A stretch of 64,000 bases of DNA from Schaalia turicensis ACS-279-V-Col4 (lineage in GTDB: Bacteria > Actinomycetota > Actinomycetes > Actinomycetales > Actinomycetaceae). Made by a program: the position numbers and the translations under genes. The stretch is taken from positions 492,633 through 556,632 of the forward strand of contig NZ_JH815208.1 in the NCBI RefSeq assembly GCF_000296505.1, written 5' to 3'. The notes under the pieces were generated by a model. That model was not told where the DNA came from and ran no database searches. It was given only the letters and a program-made list of their open reading frames with translations. This document shows positions 28,222 to 41,798 of this stretch, in pieces (position 1 is the first letter of the stretch; every line of letters starts with the position of its first letter).

Positions 28222-28725
28222 GTGAAACGAGTTCTGATGGTCTGCACCGGCAACATCTGCCGGTCGACGATGGCTCACCAGATTCTGCTTGAAGCCGCGC
28301 GCGATGCCGGCGTTGACATCGTCGTGGATTCCGCAGGAGTTTCCGACGAAGAAGAGGGCAACCCGGTCGACCGTCGCGCTGCCCGGGTCTTGCGCGAATA
28401 CGGCCACGAGGTCCCCAACCATCGTGCGCGCCAGATCCGCATGAGTGAACTGGCGGACTGGGACCTGATCCTTGCCATGACCGGCCATCACCTGTCTGCA
28501 TTGAACCGCCTTCGCGATCGCGCCGGGCTTCGTGCCGATGCGGCTTCTGATTCACGAGGCTCCGCTGGGCCTGATATCCGTTTGTTCCGTGATTTTGATC
28601 CGCAGGCCACCCCGTCAGACCATGATGTCCCCGACCCGTGGTACGGCGGATATCAGGACTTCGTCGAGACGCTCGAGACGATTGAGCGCACGACGCCGTT
28701 CATCGTGGAAGAGCTGTCGAAGTAG
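28222..28725 (+). CDS. Low-molecular-weight protein tyrosine phosphatase
   Basis: 167 aa. The P-loop VCTGNICRS with the nucleophilic Cys8 is at the N-terminus and the general acid Asp lies in VPDPWYGG; RQIRMSELADWDLILAMT is the typical middle segment. It hydrolyses phosphotyrosine in proteins. No tyrosine kinase is visible nearby; related actinobacterial enzymes include secreted phosphatases such as PtpA, but no signal peptide is seen here. The gene ends eight bases from the converging MFS gene with no obvious terminator between them. Confidence 0.9.
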   Translation: MKRVLMVCTGNICRSTMAHQILLEAARDAGVDIVVDSAGVSDEEEGNPVDRRAARVLREYGHEVPNHRARQIRMSELADWDLILAMTGHHLSALNRLRDRAGLRADAASDSRGSAGPDIRLFRDFDPQATPSDHDVPDPWYGGYQDFVETLETIERTTPFIVEELSK

Positions 28726-28733
28726 CGAAGCGA

Positions 28734-30116
28734 CTAGGCAGTGACTGGTTCATCGTCACGCTGAGTTGCGGGTTGCCCGCTCATCTTCAGGACCTCGCGG
28801 CCGGGCTCAGCCATGAATGACACAACCGTGAATCCGAACGCGACGATGCCACTGATGATGAAGATCCACTGAATCGAGAATCGGTCAGCAAGCGGCCCGA
28901 ACGCGATCATGCCAATTGGCATACCCAGCACTGCAACGATGTTGATCAGCGAAAACACGCGACCCATGTACGTCTGTTCGACCGTGGTCTGAACCAGTGT
29001 CATGACCGGCGCGGAGAAGAACGGGATCAGTAGAGCGATGATGAACATCAGTACGAACAGGGCAAACAGGCCGACGGTCGTCCCCAGGAATGGCGTCAGG
29101 CCAAGGGCGGCGGACAACAGGCCGAAGCTCCCGCACGAATAGAGAAGCATCCGGCTCTGATTCCACTTCACGGCAAAGGTCGCGATCGCCAGACCGCCCA
29201 GCGCCATGCCCGCTGAGAATGAGGTTTCCATGACCGTCAGCGGCCAGACAGCGTCGGTGAAGTCGCGCGCGATCATCAGTGGCACCATGAAGTTCGGTGC
29301 GACGATCAGCGTGAAGATTACTGTGTAGAGGACCATCAGCCAGAGGATCGTGCGGTGTCCCGCAACGTAGCGCAGCCCGTCCATCAGATCGTGAGCGAAC
29401 GACTTTCTATCTTCGCCACCGCTTCGCACCGTCGCAACGGGGATCGTCAGGACAATACCGACGCCGATCAGGGCAGTGACAACGTCGATCCAGAAGGTCG
29501 GAACCAGGCCACCCCAGCCGTAGACCGCGCCCGCGATCACCGGAGACAGCAGTGCCATCGCCGAGTTAATTGTCTGATTAATGCCGTTTACGCGCATGAG
29601 CTGACTGGTCGGGGTCAGCTGTGGTAAGAGAGCGCCAACCGCGGGTTGTTGGAAGCCGGCGCCTACGGAGCGAATGAAGACCGCGCCGTAGATCAGCCAA
29701 AGTGAGGTTTCGCCCGCAATCATTGCTACTGCCAACCCTAGGGTGACCAGCGCAATGATCGAGTCGGAAACGGCGATCACCGTTCGGCGGTTCATTCGGT
29801 CGGCAAGCGTGCCACCAAACAAAGACAGAATCGCTTGGGGGACGAAAGCGACAACGGCATACAGGGTGATGACCCACCCGGTCTTGAGCGTCAGCGTCAG
29901 ATACCACATGATCGCGTACTGCACGATCGAGGAGCCGAACAGGGAAATCGCCTGCGCGATCAGGAATAGGGTGACGCGACGCTTCCAATGCGGGTCGGTT
30001 TCTGCGGGTGAGCTGGGGGTTTCGTTGATCGACGAGGCCACCTCCACGGGATCCGCGTTCTCCTGGTCTAAAGGGCGGGTCTCATCGGCGTGAGGTGAGG
30101 TGAAGCTGTCAGTCAT
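28734..30116 (-). CDS. MFS transporter, DHA3/MefA-like efflux type
   Basis: 460 aa from the ATG at 30116. A 50-residue acidic hydrophilic tail precedes about 12 membrane helices. LFGGTLADRMNRRTVIAVSD is the MFS motif between helices 2 and 3; VEQTYMGRVFSLINIVAVLGMPIGMIAFGPLADRF (helices 10-11 region) is typical of the DHA3 exporters that include macrolide efflux proteins. The actual substrate is not predictable. The N-terminal tail codes through a GACGAGGCC copy (30031-30039). Confidence 0.86.
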   Translation of the reverse strand: MTDSFTSPHADETRPLDQENADPVEVASSINETPSSPAETDPHWKRRVTLFLIAQAISLFGSSIVQYAIMWYLTLTLKTGWVITLYAVVAFVPQAILSLFGGTLADRMNRRTVIAVSDSIIALVTLGLAVAMIAGETSLWLIYGAVFIRSVGAGFQQPAVGALLPQLTPTSQLMRVNGINQTINSAMALLSPVIAGAVYGWGGLVPTFWIDVVTALIGVGIVLTIPVATVRSGGEDRKSFAHDLMDGLRYVAGHRTILWLMVLYTVIFTLIVAPNFMVPLMIARDFTDAVWPLTVMETSFSAGMALGGLAIATFAVKWNQSRMLLYSCGSFGLLSAALGLTPFLGTTVGLFALFVLMFIIALLIPFFSAPVMTLVQTTVEQTYMGRVFSLINIVAVLGMPIGMIAFGPLADRFSIQWIFIISGIVAFGFTVVSFMAEPGREVLKMSGQPATQRDDEPVTA

Positions 30117-30175
30117 GTGATGAAACGCTAGCAATACCAGGGGTTATTGTGTGCGCCGAGCGCACGATGTCACAG

Positions 30176-30907
30176 TTACTCTCCTGTTTGGGGCGAGATG
30201 ATCGCATCGGCGCGCGATGCGCATTCGGCGACCAATTCAATGTTGGGGGCGTCCACGGTGCGCACCCAGTGGGCGGCATCTGCGCGACATTTTCCGAATG
30301 CTTCGTGGCGGGTGACGAGGCGCCGCATGACAGCGTCTGTCGGCGTATCAATGTGGACGAGGAAGTCAATGTGCCCGCGAGCCTCGCGCCACCCCGGTTC
30401 GTCGAATGCCAGGTAGTTGCCTTCGGTGATGACGATGCCCTCAGTTGGAATCAGGATGGACGCTGCGACAGGTTCGTGCAGGCCACGGTTGTAGTCGGGA
30501 GCAAAAACGGGGTGCTCGCTCGCTTGAATGCGTGCCAGCAGGGCCTGGTACCCCCAGACGTCAAACGTGTCGGGAGCGCCCTTGCGGTCGTGGCGCTCCA
30601 AGTCGTCCAGCACGGCATTCGACATGTGAAAGCCATCCATCGGCGCGATGCCAGCCACCGCAACATCGGCAGTTTCAAGGATTTCTGCGACGAGGGCTGC
30701 AACGGTGGTCTTCCCGGTTCCGGGAGGGCCGGTCAGACCGAGGACACGAATGTTTTCTCCGTTTGCCAGCCGGTGAAGGACAAGGTCAACGACCTGTTGA
30801 GCGACGGACAGCGACGCGGACGCACGTTCAGAGTAGATGGCGTAGGGTGCGGATCCGCTGATGGAGCCAGCGGGTTGATTGTCTGCGGTGTCAGTGTGTG
30901 TGCTCAT
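30176..30907 (-). CDS. P-loop nucleoside/sugar kinase-like protein
   Basis: 243 aa from the ATG at 30907; the longer frame would overlap the upstream phosphoribosyltransferase. Walker A GLTGPPGTGKTT is at about residue 55; then come IAPMDGFHMSN, KGAPDTFDVWGYQALL, DYNRGLHEP, IVITEGNYLAF and DTPTDAVMRRLVTRH. This is the PRK/uridine-kinase/CoaA-related group often annotated as nucleoside/nucleotide kinase; the MDGFH and GAPDTFD motifs bind a phosphate-acceptor small molecule. Substrate unknown. It follows the phosphoribosyltransferase by 83 bases, which would fit a nucleoside or pentose substrate. Confidence 0.75.
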   Translation of the reverse strand: MSTHTDTADNQPAGSISGSAPYAIYSERASASLSVAQQVVDLVLHRLANGENIRVLGLTGPPGTGKTTVAALVAEILETADVAVAGIAPMDGFHMSNAVLDDLERHDRKGAPDTFDVWGYQALLARIQASEHPVFAPDYNRGLHEPVAASILIPTEGIVITEGNYLAFDEPGWREARGHIDFLVHIDTPTDAVMRRLVTRHEAFGKCRADAAHWVRTVDAPNIELVAECASRADAIISPQTGE

Positions 30908-30990
30908 GGCCGAAACCTCGTCGTTCTGGGGCGGAGCGGAAACGGTAAATGAAAGAGCCGGCTGCGACGCGCGCAACCGGCTCGACACAA

Positions 30991-31548
30991 TCAGGCGTTT
31001 GCTGTGATCGTCGGCAGTGTCGACCAGGGGAAGTTGATCCACTTGTCGGTTTCTGCCCAGATGTAGTCGGGGGTGATGATCGAGCGTGATTTCTTGTAGA
31101 TGCAGACGCTGCGCGCGTCAACCTTCACTTGGTTTTCACCGTCGAGGGACAGGCCGTCTTCGGCGATCATGTCCATGACCATCTTGAGGGTCTTGCCGGA
31201 GTCTGCGACGTCGTCAACGACCAGGACTCGCTTGCCTTCCATCGCGGAAATATCCATGAGCGGAGGAAGTAGGATCGGTGCTTCGAGGGTTTCGCCAACG
31301 CCGGTGTAGAACTCGACGTTCATGGTGCCGCATGCCTTGACGTCCATTGCGTAGGAGATGGCGCCCGCAGGGATCAGGCCACCGCGCGCGATGGCGACGA
31401 TCAGTTCGGGGATCCAGCCGGAGTCAACGATCTGCTGAGTGAGTTCACGGCTTGCAACGCCGAAACCTTCCCACGTGAGAACTTCGCGATCTGCAACGTC
31501 GGGAACGTCCGTGGACTGAGCAGTGGTGGTGTTCGGCTGATCCGTCAT
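30991..31548 (-). CDS. Purine phosphoribosyltransferase (xanthine/guanine type)
   Basis: 185 aa. The PRPP-binding motif VLVVDDVADSGKTLK is complete, and the hood begins with IVAIARGGLIPAGAISYAMDV, as in xanthine-guanine and hypoxanthine enzymes of the Gpt group. It transfers phosphoribose from PRPP to a salvaged purine. A 25-residue Thr/Asp-rich N-terminal tail precedes the domain. The base specificity is not fixed by the motifs. The 31549-31790 gap behind it contains no feature I can support beyond the promoter it must hold. Confidence 0.82.
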   Translation of the reverse strand: MTDQPNTTTAQSTDVPDVADREVLTWEGFGVASRELTQQIVDSGWIPELIVAIARGGLIPAGAISYAMDVKACGTMNVEFYTGVGETLEAPILLPPLMDISAMEGKRVLVVDDVADSGKTLKMVMDMIAEDGLSLDGENQVKVDARSVCIYKKSRSIITPDYIWAETDKWINFPWSTLPTITANA

Positions 31549-31790
31549 GTCACTCCCTGGGTAGCGGCTTTATGGTGGTCGGCTATGGGTGGGCCGTCTC
31601 AATAAACCAAATAAAGAACTTAGGGACAAGAGTAGTACTCCGCGCGCGGTGGGTGATACCGAAATTGGGTGCGGAAGTGATGGTCTCGTCACTGTTCGTG
31701 TTCAGTTGCGCAACTTCGTGCGCGTGGGGGGCGAGGCCACGCTCGATTGCTCAGCCTGCCAGCGTGCTACCGGCGCGGTTTTGGGTGGCC

Positions 31791-32297
31791 TCAGGCGCGT
31801 TCGATGCGTCGCAGTTCTTTGAGGTAGGCGGTGCCGGGGTTACGTGGATGTCCTTTATATGTCCAGGTCAGAATGCGTTCGACGTCGAAGCGTCGCGCGC
31901 AGTGTCCGCAGGCGGTGACGCGACGCGGTGGCCGGTAGAGCTTGCGTTGTGCTCCGCATTTGGGACAAGTTCCGACCCAGGGTTCGTCCGGGGAAGGCAG
32001 ATGCGAGGGGAGCTTTGCGTCATCGGGGGCGCCCAGACCGCGAGCAACCTTCCGCCACGTTGCATCGTGGTGATGGTCTGGGCCGACAAGGGCGTGCGCG
32101 ATTTCGTGGAGGATGACGCCACGAACGGTGTCCTGATCATAGAGATCGGTGAGCGGTCCGGACAGAGTGATCGTCTTCGTCCGGTAGGCGCAGGATCCTG
32201 CGCGGCGTTTTGCTGTGTCGAATTTGAATGTCCAGTCGCCCAGTTCGGCGGCGTCCATCAGCATGCGCGCTTCTTTTCGTGCGATTCGTCGATCCAT
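31791..32297 (-). CDS. SprT-like zinc metalloprotease domain protein
   Basis: 168 aa from the ATG at 32297; a TTG five codons upstream is an alternative that would overlap hrpA. Zinc-protease motif HEIAHALVGPDHHHDATW gives the HExxH ligands plus a third His. A zinc ribbon follows (CPKCGAQ and CGHCARR). SprT/Spartan-like proteins are linked to DNA-protein crosslink repair in eukaryotes; the bacterial role is less clear. It begins two bases after the hrpA stop, so it is probably the last gene of that transcript. Confidence 0.85.
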   Translation of the reverse strand: MDRRIARKEARMLMDAAELGDWTFKFDTAKRRAGSCAYRTKTITLSGPLTDLYDQDTVRGVILHEIAHALVGPDHHHDATWRKVARGLGAPDDAKLPSHLPSPDEPWVGTCPKCGAQRKLYRPPRRVTACGHCARRFDVERILTWTYKGHPRNPGTAYLKELRRIERA

Positions 32298-32298
32298 T

Positions 32299-37548
<5,250 letters not shown>

Positions 37549-37974
37549 CCGCCTAGTCTAACGAGGCACGTTCACACGTGCGGAGCGAGAACAGTGCGCG
37601 TGTGGATAAGTGCCACGACCATAGCTACGTGTGGATAAGTAGCCTCGTATTCGCGCCCTACAGCAAGGACTGTCATGCCGTTCGGATCCATCCGTAGCGA
37701 AATGAGAGATCCGTCAATGGTGCTGATCATTGAACAGCCGGCGAGTTTTGCTCCCTTGCGGCACAGGTTTGTTCGAACCGTGTTCTGTTCGATTTGTTCT
37801 GCGATCTGAGCCGGCATGCCACACACGTTGAAGCAACCGTTGTGGAGCCCGTATATCAGCCTGTCGGAAATATAGGGGCAGTGAACGCATCATTCTTAGT
37901 CGATGCGCCATCGAAGACCCTGTCATTCTTCCCGCAAAGATGCGAGTGTGAAGCGTTGTGGGCAAGATTGAGTT
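37549..37974. other. 426-base divergent spacer between hrpA and the PfkB kinase
   Basis: No gene I can support. A minus-strand frame at 37572-37826 (84 codons) exists, but it lacks a clear start signal and I recognise nothing in it. The spacer contains two perfect DnaA-type sites, TGTGGATAA at 37601-37609 and 37630-37638, and motif relatives AACGAGGC (37560-37567) and GCCTCGTA (37652-37659). Promoters for both divergent genes must lie here. Confidence 0.5.
37601..37638. promoter_or_regulatory. Pair of DnaA-box-like sites
   Basis: TGTGGATAA occurs at 37601-37609 and again at 37630-37638, same orientation, 29 bases apart. The reverse complement TTATCCACA is the strict DnaA box. The pair lies in the leader of hrpA. 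No origin-like AT-rich unwinding element or dnaA/dnaN gene is near, so this is not an origin; titration or regulation is possible. Confidence 0.45.
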
Positions 37975-39021
37975 ATGCACGCACTTTTCGCTGGCCTGAC
38001 GACGCTTGACGTCATCCATGCCCTCGACCACGAGCCAAATATTGCCACCAAAACAACCTCCACGGATCATGTGATGGCAGCGGGAGGCCCGGCAACGAAT
38101 GCTGCGGTTACCCTTTCCGCCCTTGAGAAAGCCGCGGGGTGTGCGAGGGGGGCAGCCTCGTCGATCAGTCTGCTGAGCGCCATCGGTGAGGGGATGATTG
38201 CCAGCGTGATCAGCGCGGACCTCGCCAGCGCCGGCGTGCATCTGCTGGACGCGACCAGCGTGGATTCAGCGCAGAAGACGCCCGCGATTTCCTCCATAGT
38301 TGAGCACCCGGGTGGCAGGATGGTTGCTTCCACCAATGCGCGGATCGACATCGACGTGCACGAGGCCACCCACCTGCTCGACTCTGTACTGGTCCAGGAC
38401 GGAGCTCCGGACGTTGTCCTTATTGACGGCCACAATCCTGCGATTGCCGACTGCGTGTTGCGGGTGGGGACACTGGGGGAGCCCGATCCTGATGAGGATC
38501 CTTTCGCGCACCTAGAAGCCAAGCCGTTGCACCAACGGATCCTTGATGGTGGGTCGTGGAAGCCGTGGCTCGCCCCGTTGCTGGGGTTCGTTGATATTGC
38601 GGTGGTGTCTGCTGACTTCTGTCCTCCGTTGCTGAATGAGCCGACCGGACCCGAGGTTGCCAGCTTCCTCGCCGGTTTCGGAATTACGCGGACGATCCGC
38701 ACGCGAGGATGTGAATCGGTGCAGTGGTATTGGGATGGGCGAGAAGGTGAAACCGAGGTTGATCAGGTGGATGCCATCTCAACCCTGGGTGCGGGCGACG
38801 TTTTCCACGGTGCGTTCGCGTGGGCGGTGGGCAGATTGCACGTAGCTGATGTGCCAATGCCCAAGGACCCGAGTGACTTGATTCGTTTTGCGTCGCGTAT
38901 CGCCGGGTTCTCGACGACGAAATTTGGTACACGTTCGTGGTGCGAGGCACCGGAAGTGGTGACCGCGGTCGAGGAGTTCCTCGGCTCGTTTGCCTCAGGT
39001 GTGGTCAAATCCTCGCGTTAG
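37975..39021 (+). CDS. PfkB-family carbohydrate kinase
   Basis: 348 aa. Early motif MHALFAGLTTLDVIHALDHEP, N-terminal glycine pair AAGGPATNAAVTLSAL (substrate binding), and the C-terminal ATP/anion-hole signature DAISTLGAGDVFHGAFAWAVG with the catalytic Asp. It phosphorylates a sugar or related alcohol; the fold does not reveal which. An insertion near residue 55 (GCARGGAASSISLL) is coded through a GCCTCGTCGAT copy. It stands alone, diverging from hrpA. Only a weak TTGAG precedes the ATG. Confidence 0.85.
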   Translation: MHALFAGLTTLDVIHALDHEPNIATKTTSTDHVMAAGGPATNAAVTLSALEKAAGCARGAASSISLLSAIGEGMIASVISADLASAGVHLLDATSVDSAQKTPAISSIVEHPGGRMVASTNARIDIDVHEATHLLDSVLVQDGAPDVVLIDGHNPAIADCVLRVGTLGEPDPDEDPFAHLEAKPLHQRILDGGSWKPWLAPLLGFVDIAVVSADFCPPLLNEPTGPEVASFLAGFGITRTIRTRGCESVQWYWDGREGETEVDQVDAISTLGAGDVFHGAFAWAVGRLHVADVPMPKDPSDLIRFASRIAGFSTTKFGTRSWCEAPEVVTAVEEFLGSFASGVVKSSR

Positions 39022-39040
39022 GTGTGGCTAAATCCTCGCG
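38997..39040 (+). repeat. Imperfect 21-base tandem duplication across the kinase stop codon
   Basis: AGGTGTGGTCAAATCCTCGCG (first 20 bases from 38997) recurs from 39020 with TC changed to CT; the unit spacing is 23 bases. The kinase stop TAG lies between the copies. A perfect palindrome TTTCCATATGGAAA follows at 39053-39066 and may act in transcript ending between the converging genes. Confidence 0.65.
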
Positions 39041-39188
39041 CTCTGATACGTATTTCCATATGGAAACCGCAGTAGTTCGCCATTTGAGGCCGGTGTTGTT
39101 TGGGTGGGGCGCTAAACTGTCGATGCCGGATTTTTCGGTGTTAACTCAACGGGGTCCAGACACGCCGACCTTGCTCCGTGCAGTCACG

Positions 39189-39962
39189 CTAGCGACGAAC
39201 TACGGGCACCCACCGGGTCGCCCATTCGAGCGATGGAGCATCTAGGGCCTCGACCTTTTCACCCATGCCAAATGATGCATCAGAGACGATTTCAACGCGC
39301 GAGCCGTCGGGTAGCAGGTGGAACACATCCTGCGTGGCGGCAAGCAGACCGAACTCGGCGTCGACGCTGTCATGGATCACCAAGGTCGGCTGTTCCAAGC
39401 CGGCCAGAAGCTTGTCCGAATCGGTCAGCGACAAGTCGATCAGCGTCTGCTTCGAGATAGTGAACTGTCGGCGAATCGAGGGTGAGTCGTCAGCGATTGT
39501 GGTAGCGCCGATCTCTTCCAAGTCACGCAACTGGTCATCAGAGAAAATCTGTGTCCAATCGACCGACATGGGACCAAGCGATGGTGAGGACAAAACGTAG
39601 GCGAGCACATTGACCGGCCGAGCTGCTAGCGCCACCGTCGCGCCGAATGAATGCGCATGAATGAGTTGGCGAGCAAACCCCTGGTCGGCAAGCCAACCGG
39701 ACGCTGCACGCAGGTCCTCAACCTCAGCGTCCAGGGTAATAATTTCGTCGCCGGACTCACCGTGACCCGAATAATCGAACTCGAGCGTGGCGTAGCCTGC
39801 CGCGCGGTAGAGACGAGCAAGACGATCGAAATGCTCAGCCGAGTGACGATCAGCAAGGAACGAATGCGAGAAGAGAACCGCTGCGTCACCAGTGTCAACG
39901 GGGTTAATGAACGTCCCCGCCAGCGAAACGCCACGAGGGGTCATGATTCGGATCTCACTCAC
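39189..39962 (-). CDS. Alpha/beta hydrolase of the OsmC-associated type, probably altered triad
   Basis: 257 aa from a GTG at 39962 (VSEIRIMTPRGVSLAG) with GGAG just upstream; ATG at 39944 is an alternative and a 50-codon extension is unlikely. Hydrolase features are VLFSHSFLADRHSAEHF, LEFDYSGHGES and the nucleophile elbow AHSFGAT (Ser about 105, first Gly replaced by Ala). Where relatives carry the catalytic His in an ADH motif, this protein reads SDASFGM, so His seems absent. It may be inactive, use another His, or bind ligand only. Substrate unknown. Divergent from the small membrane protein at 40130. Confidence 0.72.
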   Translation of the reverse strand: MSEIRIMTPRGVSLAGTFINPVDTGDAAVLFSHSFLADRHSAEHFDRLARLYRAAGYATLEFDYSGHGESGDEIITLDAEVEDLRAASGWLADQGFARQLIHAHSFGATVALAARPVNVLAYVLSSPSLGPMSVDWTQIFSDDQLRDLEEIGATTIADDSPSIRRQFTISKQTLIDLSLTDSDKLLAGLEQPTLVIHDSVDAEFGLLAATQDVFHLLPDGSRVEIVSDASFGMGEKVEALDAPSLEWATRWVPVVRR

Positions 39963-40129
39963 GCACTCCAACGTAGTGGGAATGGAGCAATCAAGCGACC
40001 CCAATCCCGCTAGGTGTACGTTTGTGAACTTCTCAATTGTGATCGTTGATTGGATTGTTCTGCCTGTAGGGTTGAAGTAATCAGATCGCGTCGGTTTTTC
40101 GCCGAGCGTCACGACAAACAGGAGTTTTC

Positions 40130-40444
40130 ATGGGAACCAGGTTTGGATTGCTTCTTGGTCTTGGAGCCGGCTACGTGCTGGGCACGAAAGCTGGTCGCGA
40201 ACAGTACGAGAAGATCCGCAGTGGCGCATCGAAACTCCGCCGATTCCCGGTCGTCGCAAAGCCCCTCGATGCAGCGGGCGAAAAGGTGTCGGACATTGTC
40301 CGCGAGCAGGGGGAGCGCGTCACCGACACGGTTGCTGACGTTGTGAAAGAGCGACTCTTCGGTGCTCCGGCAACTCAAACTCAGCCGGCTCCTGTCGTCG
40401 ACGATGACATCGAAATTCACGTCGTCGGTCGCGAAAATGGCTGA
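40130..40444 (+). CDS. Small YtxH-like membrane-anchored protein
   Basis: 104 aa. One short glycine-rich N-terminal helix (GLLLGLGAGYVLGTKAGREQYEKI) leads to a charged amphipathic middle (residues 30-75) and an acidic tail. The GxxxGYxxGxKxGREQY start is typical of YtxH-like actinobacterial proteins of unknown function. AGGAG lies upstream. The ferritin/CCC1 gene follows after 58 bases on the same strand and may share a transcript. Confidence 0.75.
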   Translation: MGTRFGLLLGLGAGYVLGTKAGREQYEKIRSGASKLRRFPVVAKPLDAAGEKVSDIVREQGERVTDTVADVVKERLFGAPATQTQPAPVVDDDIEIHVVGRENG

Positions 40445-40502
40445 TTCTTATTCGTTCTCCCCTTCTTGAACGAATAGTGAAAGAACGTTACGGAGTCATT
40501 GA

Positions 40503-41639
40503 ATGACTAACGCGTATCCCACCCCGCAGCCTCCGAAGAACGTTTCGAAAGCACAGATCAAGCGCTGGCGTCGCCACCTTGCTGACGAACGCATGGAAGC
40601 GCGCACCTATCGCTCCCTCGCAGAACGCCGTACCGGCTCTGAACGCGAGGTTCTTCTCAAGCTTGCCGAAGCTGAACGCAGACACGAGGAATACTGGCTG
40701 TCCCTGCTAGGAGATAAAGCGCTTCCAGCGCCTCGTCCGCGCCTTCGCACTCGCCTTGGCGCGTGGCTTGCGCACATGTTCGGCACCATTTTTATTCTGG
40801 CTATGGCCCAGCGTGCCGAACAGCGCACCACTTACGACGCCGACGATGATGCGACGGCTCAAATGGCCGCTGACGAGCACATTCACGGCGAAGTGATCCG
40901 TGGGCTCACTGCTCGCTCCCGTGAAACTCTGGCCGGAACTTTCCGCGCCGCAGTCTTCGGAGCAAACGACGGCTTGGTTTCGAACCTTGCCCTGGTGCTG
41001 GGTGTGGCCGCAACCGGAATGGAACCGCACCTCGTCCTCGCGACCGGCCTTGCTGGTCTGCTGGCCGGCGCGCTCTCCATGGCAGCCGGTGAATGGGTCT
41101 CCGTCACCAGCCAACGTGAACTGCTCGATGCATCGATCCCCGATCCCGAAGCACACCAAGCTGTCCCGGACCTCGACGTTGACGCGAACGAACTGGAACT
41201 CGTGTTCCGTGCTCGTGGCGAAAGTCCCGAAGAAGCGCGTGCTCACGCCATAAAGGTATTCACCCAGGTCGCCCGCCCCGCCGGCTCAGAGTCCGGTGTC
41301 ATCGCGGTGCGTGCCGCACTCGAAGGCGGGCTACCAGCTCACGCTGGCGCCACCGAACAGGTTGGTACACCGTGGCAGGCAGCGGCCTCGTCCTTCTTCT
41401 TCTTCGCGATCGGCGCTTTCTTCCCCCTGATTCCCTACCTCTTCGCTCTCTCCGGTCTGACAGCAATCGCCATCGCCGCCGCGATCGTCGGTGTCACCCT
41501 GCTCTGCACCGGCGGAGTCGTCGGTATCCTCTCTGGTCAATCGCCCGCCCCTCGCGCGATTCGCCAGCTGGCAATCGGCTACGGTGCTGCGATTATCACC
41601 TACCTGCTGGGCCTAGCATTCGGCACCGCGATCGCCTAG
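40503..41639 (+). CDS. Ferritin-like domain fused to a CCC1/VIT1-type metal transporter (MbfA-like)
   Basis: 378 aa. Residues about 15-140 form a rubrerythrin-like four-helix domain with metal-ligand patterns DERMEARTYRSL, EAERRHEEYW and DEHIHGEVI. The C-terminal VIT1/CCC1 part has AAVFGANDGLVSNLALVLGV, the diagnostic loop LAGALSMAAGEWVSVTSQREL, and three more helices at 295-378. MbfA-type fusions export iron (or manganese) and protect against peroxide. The leader helix pair at about 85-105 may place the ferritin domain near the membrane. Role here is inferred from family. Confidence 0.87.
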   Translation: MTNAYPTPQPPKNVSKAQIKRWRRHLADERMEARTYRSLAERRTGSEREVLLKLAEAERRHEEYWLSLLGDKALPAPRPRLRTRLGAWLAHMFGTIFILAMAQRAEQRTTYDADDDATAQMAADEHIHGEVIRGLTARSRETLAGTFRAAVFGANDGLVSNLALVLGVAATGMEPHLVLATGLAGLLAGALSMAAGEWVSVTSQRELLDASIPDPEAHQAVPDLDVDANELELVFRARGESPEEARAHAIKVFTQVARPAGSESGVIAVRAALEGGLPAHAGATEQVGTPWQAAASSFFFFAIGAFFPLIPYLFALSGLTAIAIAAAIVGVTLLCTGGVVGILSGQSPAPRAIRQLAIGYGAAIITYLLGLAFGTAIA

Positions 41640-41798
41640 TACGCGCAATAGACGATGCCCCGCAGGAAACCAGACGCCTTCCGCAGCGGACCCCCAACCA
41701 ACAGATCCGTATCCGTCCGCGTCTCACAATGCGCCTCAGCATGCGTCGTCTGGTGAACACGCGCGCCACGGAAAGCCAAGATAGTCCACAATGTCCGT

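Noticed and set aside
37572..37826. Minus-strand 84-codon frame before hrpA
   Set aside because: No ribosome site or recognisable domain, and it covers the DnaA-type sites; kept only as a note in the spacer entry.
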